Origin: JAVBNN01 sp031551525
GTDB taxonomy: Bacteria > Bacillota > Negativicutes > Acidaminococcales > JAISLQ01
Length of the DNA stretch: 64,000 nucleotides
Direction: 5' to 3'
Assembly: GCA_031551525.1 (NCBI GenBank)
Contig: JAVBNN010000009.1
Coordinates: 62,001 to 126,000 of the forward strand
How positions within the stretch are numbered: position 1 is the stretch's first letter; each line of letters starts with the position of its first letter. The notes beneath the pieces were generated by a model. The model was not told the DNA's origin. It saw only the letters and a program-made list of their open reading frames with translations, and did not search any database. A program made the translations under genes and the position numbers. This document shows positions 54,089-63,426 of the stretch, one piece after another.

Positions 54089-56413
54089 TTGTCTAAAAGA
54101 CCGGTAAAGGCCCCCAATATTGTTAAGGGCGAAATCACCGGCGTAGTATTTATCGCAGCCGCACTTTTTCTGCTGGCCAGTTTGTGGGGCTTGCGTTTAG
54201 GCGCTTTTGGCGAAACGCTGGATAAGGTATTGCATTACGCATTTGGCTGGGGGGCTATTTTGCCCACGCTGCTCTTTTTATGGGTAGGAGTACGCTATAT
54301 TTGGCGTACTTCGGAAAATGTATTTACAGTAAAAGTGTTTGCCATAGTCCTTTTGAGTATAAATATTTTGGCTTTGTTCCACCACATAGTAGTTCCGATA
54401 AACGCTGAACTTTTGCCGGCACACCTGTTGGATGGAGGCGGACTGCTGGGCGGCGCAATAGTTTTTGCTGCCCGGAAAATTTTCGGTATAGACGGAACCC
54501 TTATTTTTCTTTTGACAACCTGTTTGTGTCTAGCGATTTTTGCTTTTACCTGGTCACTGAAAAAAACCGTACAGAATGCCGGTAAAACCATTGGGCAAGG
54601 CAGTAGCGAAGCATCAGCTATGATCGCCGGAGCAGGAGAGAAACTTAAAAAAAGCACCATTTTCAACTATGAAAAAATTTTACCTTCCGATAATAGCCAG
54701 ATACAGGATGACGTTATAGAAGAACCGGCCTCTAACCGGTTGGTTATTTCTCCTGCGCCAGTCATAAAAGATGTTGTTGTACCGTTTGAGCCGGTTGTAC
54801 AGCAAACTCCTGTAGTGGAAGTAAAAAAAGAAACCTGCAACGTCAGGCAAACGGAACAAACAGATACAATCCCCGTACTAACGAAAAAAGCATTAATACC
54901 GCCAGAACCGCCCGTAATACTGCCTAAAAAGCCGGCCACTTTGCCGCCAGTAAAAGAAACAGCGCCAGATGGGTATCGGTATCCCTATCCTGCGTTATTG
55001 ACCATATTGCCCGATAATGTTAAAAATACCGGAGCCGATGAGGCCATGATCCAAGCCGGTATTTTGGAACAGACTTTGGCCGATTTTAAAGTTAGTGCCA
55101 AAATAGTCGATATTGTGCATGGCCCGGCAGTTACACGTTTTGAAATAGAACCGGCTCCTGGGGTGAAGGTAAACCGCATAGCCAGTTTGGTAGATGATCT
55201 GACTTTAAAACTGGCCGCGCCAGGCATACGCATAGAAAACTCCATTCCCGGCAAATCGGCTATGGGAGTCGAAGTACCCAAGAAAAAAGTTTCACCGGTG
55301 GTTTTCTATGATGTTGTTACGGCTAAAGCATTTGAAGAACAGGAATCACCAATAACGGTCGCCTTAGGAAAAGATATTGCCGGGGAGACCATAGTAGCTG
55401 ACATAGGTAAAATGCCGCATCTTTTAGTCGCCGGTTCCACCGGCTCCGGCAAAAGCGTTTGCATAAATACTATTATAAATAGTATTTTATTTAAAGCTTC
55501 TCCTGAACAAGTGAAGTTTATCATGGTGGATCCTAAAGTCGTAGAGTTAAGTACCTATAACGGCATCCCACACCTTCTTACTCCCGTTGTCACCAACCCG
55601 AAAAAAGCTGCCGCAGCTTTGTTTTGGGCGGTAGAGGAAATGGAAAAACGCTATCGTTTGTTTGCTGATAGCGGCGTACGGGAGATCAGTCGTTATAATA
55701 AAACAGCTCTGGAAAAAATACCGTATATCATCATAATAATCGATGAATTAGCAGATCTGATGATGGTTGCCCCTGGCGATGTAGAAGACGCTATATGCCG
55801 TCTCGCCCAGAAGGCCAGGGCGGCGGGCCTGCATCTGATATTGGCCACCCAGCGCCCGTCTGTTGATGTAATTACAGGCATCATAAAGGCCAATATACCA
55901 TCACGTATTGCTTTTGCTGTATCTTCACAGATAGATTCACGTACTATTCTTGATATGGGTGGCGCCGAAAAACTTTTAGGCAAGGGCGATATGCTTTATT
56001 ATCCTTCGGGTATGAGCAAGCCGCTTCGAGTACAGGGTGCTTTTATTTCAGACGAAGATATAGAAACTGTTACTGATTATATAAAACAGCAGGCACTGCC
56101 GGTTGAATACAGCGACGCAGTTACGGCACATGAACTGCCGGGCGATAAAACAGGTAAAAGTAATAATGAAGAACCATTGCTCGTTGAACAAGATGAGCTT
56201 TTACTTTCGGCTATGGATGTAATAATGCAGACCGGGCAAGCTTCGGCATCTATGTTGCAGAGGCGCATGCGTATCGGTTACACAAGGGCGGCCAGACTGA
56301 TTGACAGCCTTGAGGATAGTGGTGTGATCGGCGCAGCTACTGGTACCAGCAAACCTCGTGACATACTGCTTTCTTATGACGAGGCGCGCAAACGGGTGGA
56401 AGCGGAAAATTGA
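54089..56413 (+). CDS. ftsK: DNA translocase FtsK/SpoIIIE
   Basis: A 774-residue septal DNA pump. The N-terminal third has four hydrophobic helices (about residues 15-165), then a charged, proline-rich linker (about 200-300), an alpha domain, the motor with Walker A VAGSTGSGKSV (near residue 455) and Walker B IIIIDELADLMM, and a C-terminal gamma winged helix (LSAMDVIMQTGQASASMLQR). It resolves chromosomes at division. TTG at 54089 follows AGAGGTGG by five bases; a GTG at 54080 lies inside that site. Confidence 0.93.
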   Translation: MSKRPVKAPNIVKGEITGVVFIAAALFLLASLWGLRLGAFGETLDKVLHYAFGWGAILPTLLFLWVGVRYIWRTSENVFTVKVFAIVLLSINILALFHHIVVPINAELLPAHLLDGGGLLGGAIVFAARKIFGIDGTLIFLLTTCLCLAIFAFTWSLKKTVQNAGKTIGQGSSEASAMIAGAGEKLKKSTIFNYEKILPSDNSQIQDDVIEEPASNRLVISPAPVIKDVVVPFEPVVQQTPVVEVKKETCNVRQTEQTDTIPVLTKKALIPPEPPVILPKKPATLPPVKETAPDGYRYPYPALLTILPDNVKNTGADEAMIQAGILEQTLADFKVSAKIVDIVHGPAVTRFEIEPAPGVKVNRIASLVDDLTLKLAAPGIRIENSIPGKSAMGVEVPKKKVSPVVFYDVVTAKAFEEQESPITVALGKDIAGETIVADIGKMPHLLVAGSTGSGKSVCINTIINSILFKASPEQVKFIMVDPKVVELSTYNGIPHLLTPVVTNPKKAAAALFWAVEEMEKRYRLFADSGVREISRYNKTALEKIPYIIIIIDELADLMMVAPGDVEDAICRLAQKARAAGLHLILATQRPSVDVITGIIKANIPSRIAFAVSSQIDSRTILDMGGAEKLLGKGDMLYYPSGMSKPLRVQGAFISDEDIETVTDYIKQQALPVEYSDAVTAHELPGDKTGKSNNEEPLLVEQDELLLSAMDVIMQTGQASASMLQRRMRIGYTRAARLIDSLEDSGVIGAATGTSKPRDILLSYDEARKRVEAEN

Positions 56414-56435
56414 TATCGGGCAAAGGAGGATAAAC

Positions 56436-57245
56436 GTGTCTACAGTCGGTGAAAAGCTTCGAAACGAACGCGAACAGCAACAACTCAGCTTGCGTGACAT
56501 AGAACAATCGACCAGTATAAGACTGCGTTATCTGCAAGCTATTGAGGATGGCGACTATTCAATACTGCCTGGTGAAGTATACGCAAAAGGTTTCATACGT
56601 AATTATGCAAATGTACTTGGATTTGACGGAACAGATTTTGTGGAAATGTTCAAGCGGGAAATAACGCCGACAACAACGCCTAGCGCCGATACCGTAAAGC
56701 TGGCAGAAGAACGCCCATTAAAACAGGAACATACTTCCGACATATTGCCTAAAAATATCACCATTAAGACAACCAAGAAACTTCGGATTATTCCTGCGTT
56801 TTTCTTGACGTTGCTTGTTTTGTGTGCAATTGGCGGCATTATATATTTTATTATGGGCTTTATGGACAAACCTCCAACCGATCCTCCTGCGCGACCGGCA
56901 AGCCCGGTAACCGTGACCAAACCTAAAGTGGCCGAACCGTCATTCCAACTGGATAAAACAAACGATCGGATTACTATCATTCCCAATCGTGGCACAATTA
57001 TAGACACTATTTCCATAGATGTTACCGCAGAAGATAAATGTTGGAAGCAGTTTTTGGCTGATGAGAAAGAAATATACAGTGGTATGCTGGGAAAAGACCA
57101 AAAAATAACTTGGAAAGCCAAAAATATAATATGGCTAAAATTTGGTGATGCTGGCGCGGTAAATCTTACGGTAAACGGACAACCTTCAGGAAAACCGGGA
57201 ATAATAGGACAGGTAGTGGAAACTACCGTTACCATACGTAGATAG
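56436..57245 (+). CDS. RodZ-like helix-turn-helix membrane protein
   Basis: A 269-residue protein with a cytoplasmic N-terminal helix-turn-helix domain (GEKLRNEREQQQLSLRDIEQ, then TSIRLRYLQAIEDGDYSILP and GEVYAKGFIRNYANVLG), one transmembrane segment (about residues 118-140, IPAFFLTLLVLCAIGG), a proline-rich linker and an extracytoplasmic DUF4115 domain. RodZ links MreB to the cell-wall elongation machinery. GTG at 56436 with AAAGGAGG seven bases upstream; an earlier in-frame ATG inside ftsK is rejected. Confidence 0.88.
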   Translation: MSTVGEKLRNEREQQQLSLRDIEQSTSIRLRYLQAIEDGDYSILPGEVYAKGFIRNYANVLGFDGTDFVEMFKREITPTTTPSADTVKLAEERPLKQEHTSDILPKNITIKTTKKLRIIPAFFLTLLVLCAIGGIIYFIMGFMDKPPTDPPARPASPVTVTKPKVAEPSFQLDKTNDRITIIPNRGTIIDTISIDVTAEDKCWKQFLADEKEIYSGMLGKDQKITWKAKNIIWLKFGDAGAVNLTVNGQPSGKPGIIGQVVETTVTIRR

Positions 57246-57261
57246 AAGGTAAACGAAAGTT

Positions 57262-59115
57262 ATGTCAAATGGTTTTTTGACCATTAGTAAAAATGATATG
57301 AAAGAACGTGGCTGGGAGAGACTGGATTTTCTCTTTGTCAGCGGCGACGCATATGTGGATCACCCGTCTTTTTGTGCGCCATTGATTTGCCGCGTTTTAG
57401 AAGCCAGAGGATACAAAGTCGGACTCATCTGCCAGCCGGATTGGCGCTCTACCCAAGATTTCAAGGCATTGGGAAAACCTCGTTTAGGCATACTTGTTTC
57501 AGCAGGTAATCTTGACTCGATGCTCAGTAAATACACAGCAGCGAAAAAACAACGGAGCCAAGACGCGTATTCGCCTGGCGGGCAGACAAACAGACGCCCA
57601 GACCGGGCGACAATTGTTTATTGCAACAGACTGCGTGAAATATGGAAAGACGTACCTTTGATAGTGGGGGGCATAGAAGCAAGCCTGCGCCGTTTTACCC
57701 ATTATGACTACTGGTCCGACTCTTTGCGCCGCTCTATACTGGTCGATACTAAGGCCGACCTTCTTATTTACGGAATGGGTGAAAAGCAGATAGTGGAAAT
57801 TGCCGATTGTCTGGCTGGCGGTATGCCGATAGGAGAAATGCGCCATATAAACGGAACCGCCTTTTTGCAGGACGATTTGGCTGATGTATCAGAAGAATAT
57901 GTTTTATTGCCCAGTCACGAAGATATTCTCACAAATAAAAAGCTTTTTGCCAAAGCATTTTACTCGCAATATTTGGAGCAGGATCCGATTCGAGGAAAAA
58001 CAGTAGTACAAAAAAGCCGGGAAAGCTTCATTGTTCAAAGAAAACCGGCTTTTCCGCTTAACGAAAAAGAAATCGACGGAGTTTATGACCTTCCTTTCAA
58101 ACGTACGTGGCATCCCTCGTACGATACAGAAGGAGGCGTGCCGGCCATCGAAGAAGTCCAGTTTAGCATCATAAGCCATCGCGGTTGTTTTGGAAGCTGC
58201 GCATTTTGCGCTATACACACTCATCAGGGACGTATCATACAGGCTCGCAGTCATGCTTCTATTTTGAAGGAAGCGCAGGATATAATAAAATCCCCGACTT
58301 TTAAAGGGTATATCCACGACGTGGGAGGGCCTACCGCCAATTTTCGCCAGCCGTCCTGTGCCAAACAATTACAAACAGGAACCTGCAAGGATCGGCAGTG
58401 CCTTTCTCCCACTCCTTGTCCTCAACTGTTGGCAGATCATAGCGACTATCTGGACTTACTTAAAAAAATACGCGTTCTGCCCGGCGTAAAGAAAGTCTTT
58501 ATCCGTTCAGGAATACGTTACGACTATGTATTGGCTGATAGAAAAACCCATTTTTTGCGTGAACTTTGCCAACATCACGTCAGCGGACAGTTAAAAATAG
58601 CCCCAGAGCATGTCAGCCCGGGCGTTTTGAAAATAATGGGTAAACCTGGTAAAAATAAATACCTGACCTTTATTAAAGAATATGAGAAAATGAATGCCTT
58701 ACTGGGAAAAAAGCAATATCTTGTTCCGTACTATATTTCCAGCCATCCGGGCTGCGACTTGGCAAACGCGGTGGAACTGGCGGAATTCATCAGGGATTCA
58801 GGCCACTACCCGGAACAGGTGCAGGACTTTATCCCTACGCCCGGTAGTGCCGCTACCGCTATGTATTATAGTGGTATAGATCCTTTTACCGGAAAAAACC
58901 TTTTTGTTGCGAAAAATGTCTACGATAAAGCCATGCAACGAGCGCTCATGCAATACAAAAATCCTAAAAACCGTGAATTAATAACGGCTGCTTTGGAAAA
59001 ATGCGAACGAAGCGACTTGATTGGACCTGGAGAAAAATGTTTGATTAAACCGCTGACGCAAAAAACACGCGGAAAAGTTTTTTCAAAAAATAAAAAGCAA
59101 CATTTACACAAGTAA
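57262..59115 (+). CDS. YgiQ-family radical SAM protein
   Basis: A 617-residue UPF0313 protein. A B12-binding-like N-terminal part (FLFVSGDAYVDHPSFCAPLI) precedes the radical SAM domain with HRGCFGSCAFCAIHTHQGR, giving a CxxxCxxC cluster motif at Cys309, 313 and 316. DVGGPTANFRQPSC and the C-terminal DFIPTPGSAATAMYYSG are family features. The reaction is unknown; a modification enzyme is assumed from the fold. It follows the RodZ-like gene by 16 bases. Confidence 0.9.
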   Translation: MSNGFLTISKNDMKERGWERLDFLFVSGDAYVDHPSFCAPLICRVLEARGYKVGLICQPDWRSTQDFKALGKPRLGILVSAGNLDSMLSKYTAAKKQRSQDAYSPGGQTNRRPDRATIVYCNRLREIWKDVPLIVGGIEASLRRFTHYDYWSDSLRRSILVDTKADLLIYGMGEKQIVEIADCLAGGMPIGEMRHINGTAFLQDDLADVSEEYVLLPSHEDILTNKKLFAKAFYSQYLEQDPIRGKTVVQKSRESFIVQRKPAFPLNEKEIDGVYDLPFKRTWHPSYDTEGGVPAIEEVQFSIISHRGCFGSCAFCAIHTHQGRIIQARSHASILKEAQDIIKSPTFKGYIHDVGGPTANFRQPSCAKQLQTGTCKDRQCLSPTPCPQLLADHSDYLDLLKKIRVLPGVKKVFIRSGIRYDYVLADRKTHFLRELCQHHVSGQLKIAPEHVSPGVLKIMGKPGKNKYLTFIKEYEKMNALLGKKQYLVPYYISSHPGCDLANAVELAEFIRDSGHYPEQVQDFIPTPGSAATAMYYSGIDPFTGKNLFVAKNVYDKAMQRALMQYKNPKNRELITAALEKCERSDLIGPGEKCLIKPLTQKTRGKVFSKNKKQHLHK

Positions 59116-59156
59116 AGCCAACGTAATATAATATCATGAGGAGCCAAAAATAAATA

Positions 59157-60515
59157 ATGAGCATAAAAATTGGACTGGTAAGTCTGGGCTGTCCAAAAAA
59201 TCTGGTGGATTCAGAAAACATGTTGGGCTTACTGAAAGAAAAAGAGTTTATCCTAACGCCTGAGCCAGCTTTAGCAGATGTTATCATCGTCAATACATGC
59301 GGTTTTATTGAGTCTGCTAAAGAAGAATCAATACAGGCTGTGTTGGAAATGGCTGAATACAAGAAAAGCGGACAATGCAAAATATTGATTTTAGCCGGTT
59401 GTTTAGGTGAACGGTATGCTGAAGAATTGATTGAAGAAATGCCGGAAGTGGATGTTATAGCCGGTTCCCACGCCTGGCACGATATAGTGGGAACCATAAG
59501 GCGCGCACTGGCTGGAGAACGTTTTGTAGTAAGGCCGGCCGAAGCCGTTTTGAATATAGTTAAAGAGCGTGTCCTTACTACGCCAAAACATACCGCCTAC
59601 CTAAAAATAGCCGAAGGATGCGATAATGCCTGTTCTTACTGTGTAATACCGCAATTGCGCGGTCCATATAAAAGCAAGCTTTTTTCCGATGTAATCGCCG
59701 AAGCGCAAAAAATGGCTGGAGAGGGAGTAAAAGAACTCATCCTGGTAGCGCAGGATGTCACCAGATATGGAGAAGATCTTACGGGAAGTTTGCTGTTGCC
59801 GGATTTGCTGGAAGCCTTAACCCAAATCCCGGGGGTGGAATGGCTAAGGCTCATGTACGCCTACCCGCAGTATATAACCGGTCGTTTACTCGATACTATT
59901 GCCGCCCAGCCTAAAGCTTGCAAATATCTCGATATCCCGCTACAGCACGCAAGCACTTCGGTGCTTGATCGTATGAACAGGCCGGATAGTAAAGAAAGCA
60001 TTACCAATCTTTTAACAGCCATCCGCAAAACAATTCCCGGTATTTGTTTGCGTACCACTTTCATCGTCGGTTTTCCCGGCGAAACAGAACAAGAATACCA
60101 AGAACTGAAAAAATTTTTGCTGGAACAAAAGTTTGACCGTGTGGGCATCTTCTCCTATTCGCAAGAAGAGGGCACTGTGGCGGCCGAGTTGCCACAGGTA
60201 GACGAAGAAACAAAAGAACGGCGCTTTCACGAACTCATGTCTTTGCAGGCGCGTATTTCTGAAGAAAAAAATGTTGACCTTGAAGGTAGTGAACTGACTG
60301 TTATGGTAGAAACCATAGAAGACGCCGAAGCGTCAGTGCCGGCCGCCGGCCGCTCTTACCGTGAAGCCCCTGACATAGATGGGGTGGTTTATCTAGAAAA
60401 AACAGTTGGTTTGGAGTTAAAACCCGGTGATATAGTAACGGTCCGTGTACTGCAAGGATTTAGCTATGATCTGGCAGCGGAAGTAATTCATCCAAAGGCA
60501 GGGGATACCCGATGA
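59157..60515 (+). CDS. rimO: Ribosomal protein S12 methylthiotransferase RimO
   Basis: A 452-residue methylthiotransferase acting on an aspartate of S12. The N-terminal UPF0004 domain has LGCPKNLVDSE (Cys12) and VNTCGFIESAKEES; the radical SAM motif is EGCDNACSYCVIPQLRG (Cys155, 159, 162); a C-terminal TRAM domain closes the protein. The start and the LGCPKN motif favour RimO over MiaB or MtaB. It overlaps cinA by four bases. Confidence 0.94.
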   Translation: MSIKIGLVSLGCPKNLVDSENMLGLLKEKEFILTPEPALADVIIVNTCGFIESAKEESIQAVLEMAEYKKSGQCKILILAGCLGERYAEELIEEMPEVDVIAGSHAWHDIVGTIRRALAGERFVVRPAEAVLNIVKERVLTTPKHTAYLKIAEGCDNACSYCVIPQLRGPYKSKLFSDVIAEAQKMAGEGVKELILVAQDVTRYGEDLTGSLLLPDLLEALTQIPGVEWLRLMYAYPQYITGRLLDTIAAQPKACKYLDIPLQHASTSVLDRMNRPDSKESITNLLTAIRKTIPGICLRTTFIVGFPGETEQEYQELKKFLLEQKFDRVGIFSYSQEEGTVAAELPQVDEETKERRFHELMSLQARISEEKNVDLEGSELTVMVETIEDAEASVPAAGRSYREAPDIDGVVYLEKTVGLELKPGDIVTVRVLQGFSYDLAAEVIHPKAGDTR

Positions 60516-61747
60516 AAGTAGAAATCGTCAGCACCGGAACCGAATTGTTACTGGGTGAGATAGTAAACACGAATTTTCAGTATTTGGCGGGAAGGTTAAA
60601 CGCTTTAGGTTTTGATGTTTTATACGAAACTACTGTGGGCGATAACTATGGGCGCATGAAAGACGTCCTGGCGCATGCCTTGGAGCGAGCAGATATCGTC
60701 ATCACAAGCGGAGGGCTCGGGCCGACCCAAGGCGATATAACAAAAGAAGTAACAGCCGACCTCTTACAAAAACCACTATTTATGGATAAAGAGATACTGT
60801 CTGACCTGGAAAAGTTTTTCGCTTTTCGCGGAATCTGTATGCCGCAAAATAATGCCAAACAGGCTATGGTACCGCAAGATGGCATTGTTTTACCAAATAA
60901 ATGCGGCACGGCTCCCGGCATACTTATCGAACACGATAATAAAATCATAGCCAACCTGCCCGGCCCTCCTCGCGAATTAAAAGACATGTTTGAAAAACAG
61001 TTGGCGCCCTGGCTTATCAATAAATATGGACAGCAAGGAGTCATCTATTCATATACCCTTAAATCGGCGGGTTTGGGAGAGTCTACCGTAGCGGAAAAAC
61101 TGGCCGATTTGATAAGCGAGCAGAGCAACCCGACCATCGCTTTATATGCCCGCCAAGGAGATATCCGAATTCGTATCACCGCTAAAGCAGACGATGAAGA
61201 AACCGCTAAAAGACTTACTAGCGACTTGGCTGATAAAGTGCGCGGGCGGCTTGATTCTATCTATGGCGAGGGTGATGACACCCTCGCGTCTGTTCTGGGC
61301 GATACTTTGCGCGAACGCCAACTTACTATTTCTATCGCTGAATCCTGTACCGGCGGTCTCGTAAGCAACATGCTGACGGATATTGCTGGAAGCTCAGGTT
61401 ATTTCAATGGCGCGGCCGTAACTTACAGTAACCAGGCTAAGCAAGACATCCTGGGAGTAAATATGGCTGACCTCTCAACTTATGGCGCAGTCAGCGCAGA
61501 AATCGCTGCTCAAATGGCCGAAGGCGCGGCCCGGCATTTTAACAGCAACCTTGGTATAGGCATCACCGGCATCGCCGGTCCGGGCGGCGGTAGTGAGGAA
61601 AAGCCGGTAGGTACAGTATATATTGCCATTTGTTTTTCCGGGCATACTACAACAAAAAGACATACTTTTTCCGGTCAGCGCGCCGATATAAAACTGCGTA
61701 CAGCTAGCATGGCTATGCTGGATGCTATAAAAACCATAAAAGGCTAA
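60512..61747 (+). CDS. cinA: CinA-family protein
   Basis: A 411-residue protein with an N-terminal molybdopterin-binding-like domain (STGTELLLGEIVNTN, SGGLGPTQGDITKE) and a C-terminal CinA domain (ISIAESCTGGLVSNMLTDI, GITGIAGPGGGSEEKPVGTVY) that usually has nicotinamide mononucleotide deamidase activity. Also called competence/damage-inducible protein A. ATGA overlap with rimO implies coupling. Confidence 0.92.
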   Translation: MKVEIVSTGTELLLGEIVNTNFQYLAGRLNALGFDVLYETTVGDNYGRMKDVLAHALERADIVITSGGLGPTQGDITKEVTADLLQKPLFMDKEILSDLEKFFAFRGICMPQNNAKQAMVPQDGIVLPNKCGTAPGILIEHDNKIIANLPGPPRELKDMFEKQLAPWLINKYGQQGVIYSYTLKSAGLGESTVAEKLADLISEQSNPTIALYARQGDIRIRITAKADDEETAKRLTSDLADKVRGRLDSIYGEGDDTLASVLGDTLRERQLTISIAESCTGGLVSNMLTDIAGSSGYFNGAAVTYSNQAKQDILGVNMADLSTYGAVSAEIAAQMAEGAARHFNSNLGIGITGIAGPGGGSEEKPVGTVYIAICFSGHTTTKRHTFSGQRADIKLRTASMAMLDAIKTIKG

Positions 61748-61766
61748 TTTAGGAGGAAATATTTGC

Positions 61767-63353
61767 ATGACAATAAATCAAACCAGTACTTTTGGAGACA
61801 TAGTTTTAGATAAAAAAATAGTGGGTGCGCTTACCGATATGGGCTTTGAAGAACCATCGCCCATACAGACACAAACTATACCTTTGGTATTGTCCGGGAA
61901 AGACGTTATTGGGCAAGCTCAAACAGGAACGGGCAAGACCGCGGCTTTTGGCATTCCCATTACACAAAATATAGCAGCCGATTCTCGTAAAATACAGGCG
62001 CTTATCATGACGCCGACCCGTGAACTGGCAATACAGGTGTCGGAAGAACTAAGCAAGATCGGTCGTTTGCGCCGCATAAAAGCCCTGCCGGTGTACGGCG
62101 GACAACCGATCGACCGCCAGATCCGTGCGCTCCATATGGGCGTGCAGGTGGTTATCGGTACGCCGGGGCGGTTGCTCGATCATATACGCCGCAATACCAT
62201 CAAGCTTGATAACATAAAATTTTTAGTTCTCGATGAAGCCGATGAAATGCTCGATATGGGTTTTATCGACGATATCGAAACCATTATCAAAAATATACCC
62301 GAAGAAAGACAAACTCTGCTTTTTTCTGCGACCATGCCCAGGCCCATCTTGCGTCTGGCAGAGCGTTACATGAAATCGCCTGCTGTGGTCAGTGTAAGCA
62401 AAGAAGAACTGACCGTTCCTTTGATCGATCAATATTACTACGAAACAAATAACAAAGTAGATGGACTTTGTATGGTGCTGGATGTTGAAGATGTAGATAA
62501 AAGTATCATTTTTTGCCGTACCAAAAAAGGCGTAGATGAACTGGTCAGCGCACTTGGCAACCGGGGGTATTTCGCAGAAGGCCTGCATGGCGACCTTAGC
62601 CAAAGCCAGCGCGACCGGGTAATGAAAAAATTCCGCGAAGGCAAGGTAGATATTCTTGTCGCCACTGACGTGGCGGCGCGCGGTCTTGATATAGACAACG
62701 TAACCCACTCGATAAATTTCGATATACCGCAAGACCCGGAAAGTTATGTGCACCGTATCGGGCGTACCGGCCGTGCCGGCAATAAAGGCACGGCGCTGAC
62801 CTTTATTACTCCGCGTGAATTTCGCCAGCTAAAACTTATCGAAAAAATAACCAAGACACGCATAGTGAGAAAAAGCCTGCCTACAGCCGTAAATGTGCTC
62901 GAGAGGCAGCGAGATGTGATCATTTCACGTATGTTCACTATCCTTGAACAAGATAAATTTCATAGCTATAAACCCATTGTAGAAGAACTGCTTGAAGAAT
63001 ACAGCGCTGAAGATATAGCCGCCGCCGCGCTAAAGTTCATGCAGGAAGGCTCTAAAGCCATGGAGGCAGAAGAAAAAGGCACCATTTTTGCCAATACCGG
63101 CGGCAAAGTTGGTATGGTACGTTTGTTTATGAATGTAGGACGCAGTCAAAAAATAGCCCCGGAAGATATTGTACGCAAAATTGCCAGTGAAGCCGATATT
63201 CCGGGCAATACAATAGGGCTTATCAACATATACGATAAATTTACTTTTGTTGAAATACCTGAAAATGTGGCGGAAAAAGTTGTTAGTGTGATGCACAAGA
63301 GCACCATCAAAGGCTTCAAAGTAAATGTCGAACCCGCCCGAGGACGGGACTGA
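61767..63353 (+). CDS. DEAD-box RNA helicase
   Basis: A 528-residue ATP-dependent RNA helicase. Motifs in order: the Q motif (GFEEPSPIQTQTIPLVL), AQTGTGKTAAF, PTRELAIQ, VLDEADEMLDMG, SAT, ARGLDIDNV and HRIGRTGRAG. A C-terminal DbpA-type RNA-binding domain (about residues 450-525, MVRLFMNVGRSQKIAPEDIV) places it with the CshA/DeaD/DbpA group. It probably acts in ribosome assembly or mRNA decay. AGGAGG precedes the ATG. Confidence 0.93.
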   Translation: MTINQTSTFGDIVLDKKIVGALTDMGFEEPSPIQTQTIPLVLSGKDVIGQAQTGTGKTAAFGIPITQNIAADSRKIQALIMTPTRELAIQVSEELSKIGRLRRIKALPVYGGQPIDRQIRALHMGVQVVIGTPGRLLDHIRRNTIKLDNIKFLVLDEADEMLDMGFIDDIETIIKNIPEERQTLLFSATMPRPILRLAERYMKSPAVVSVSKEELTVPLIDQYYYETNNKVDGLCMVLDVEDVDKSIIFCRTKKGVDELVSALGNRGYFAEGLHGDLSQSQRDRVMKKFREGKVDILVATDVAARGLDIDNVTHSINFDIPQDPESYVHRIGRTGRAGNKGTALTFITPREFRQLKLIEKITKTRIVRKSLPTAVNVLERQRDVIISRMFTILEQDKFHSYKPIVEELLEEYSAEDIAAAALKFMQEGSKAMEAEEKGTIFANTGGKVGMVRLFMNVGRSQKIAPEDIVRKIASEADIPGNTIGLINIYDKFTFVEIPENVAEKVVSVMHKSTIKGFKVNVEPARGRD

Positions 63354-63359
63354 ATAATA

Positions 63360-63390
63360 AAAACCGGTTCTTAGTGAACCGGTTTTATTT
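63360..63390 (+). terminator. Intrinsic terminator after the helicase gene
   Basis: AAAACCGGTTC/GAACCGGTTTT with a TTAGT loop and a T-rich 3' end. Confidence 0.88.
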
Positions 63391-63426
63391 CCAACGGTCT
63401 GTTTTTAAAACACTGGGGGGATCAAT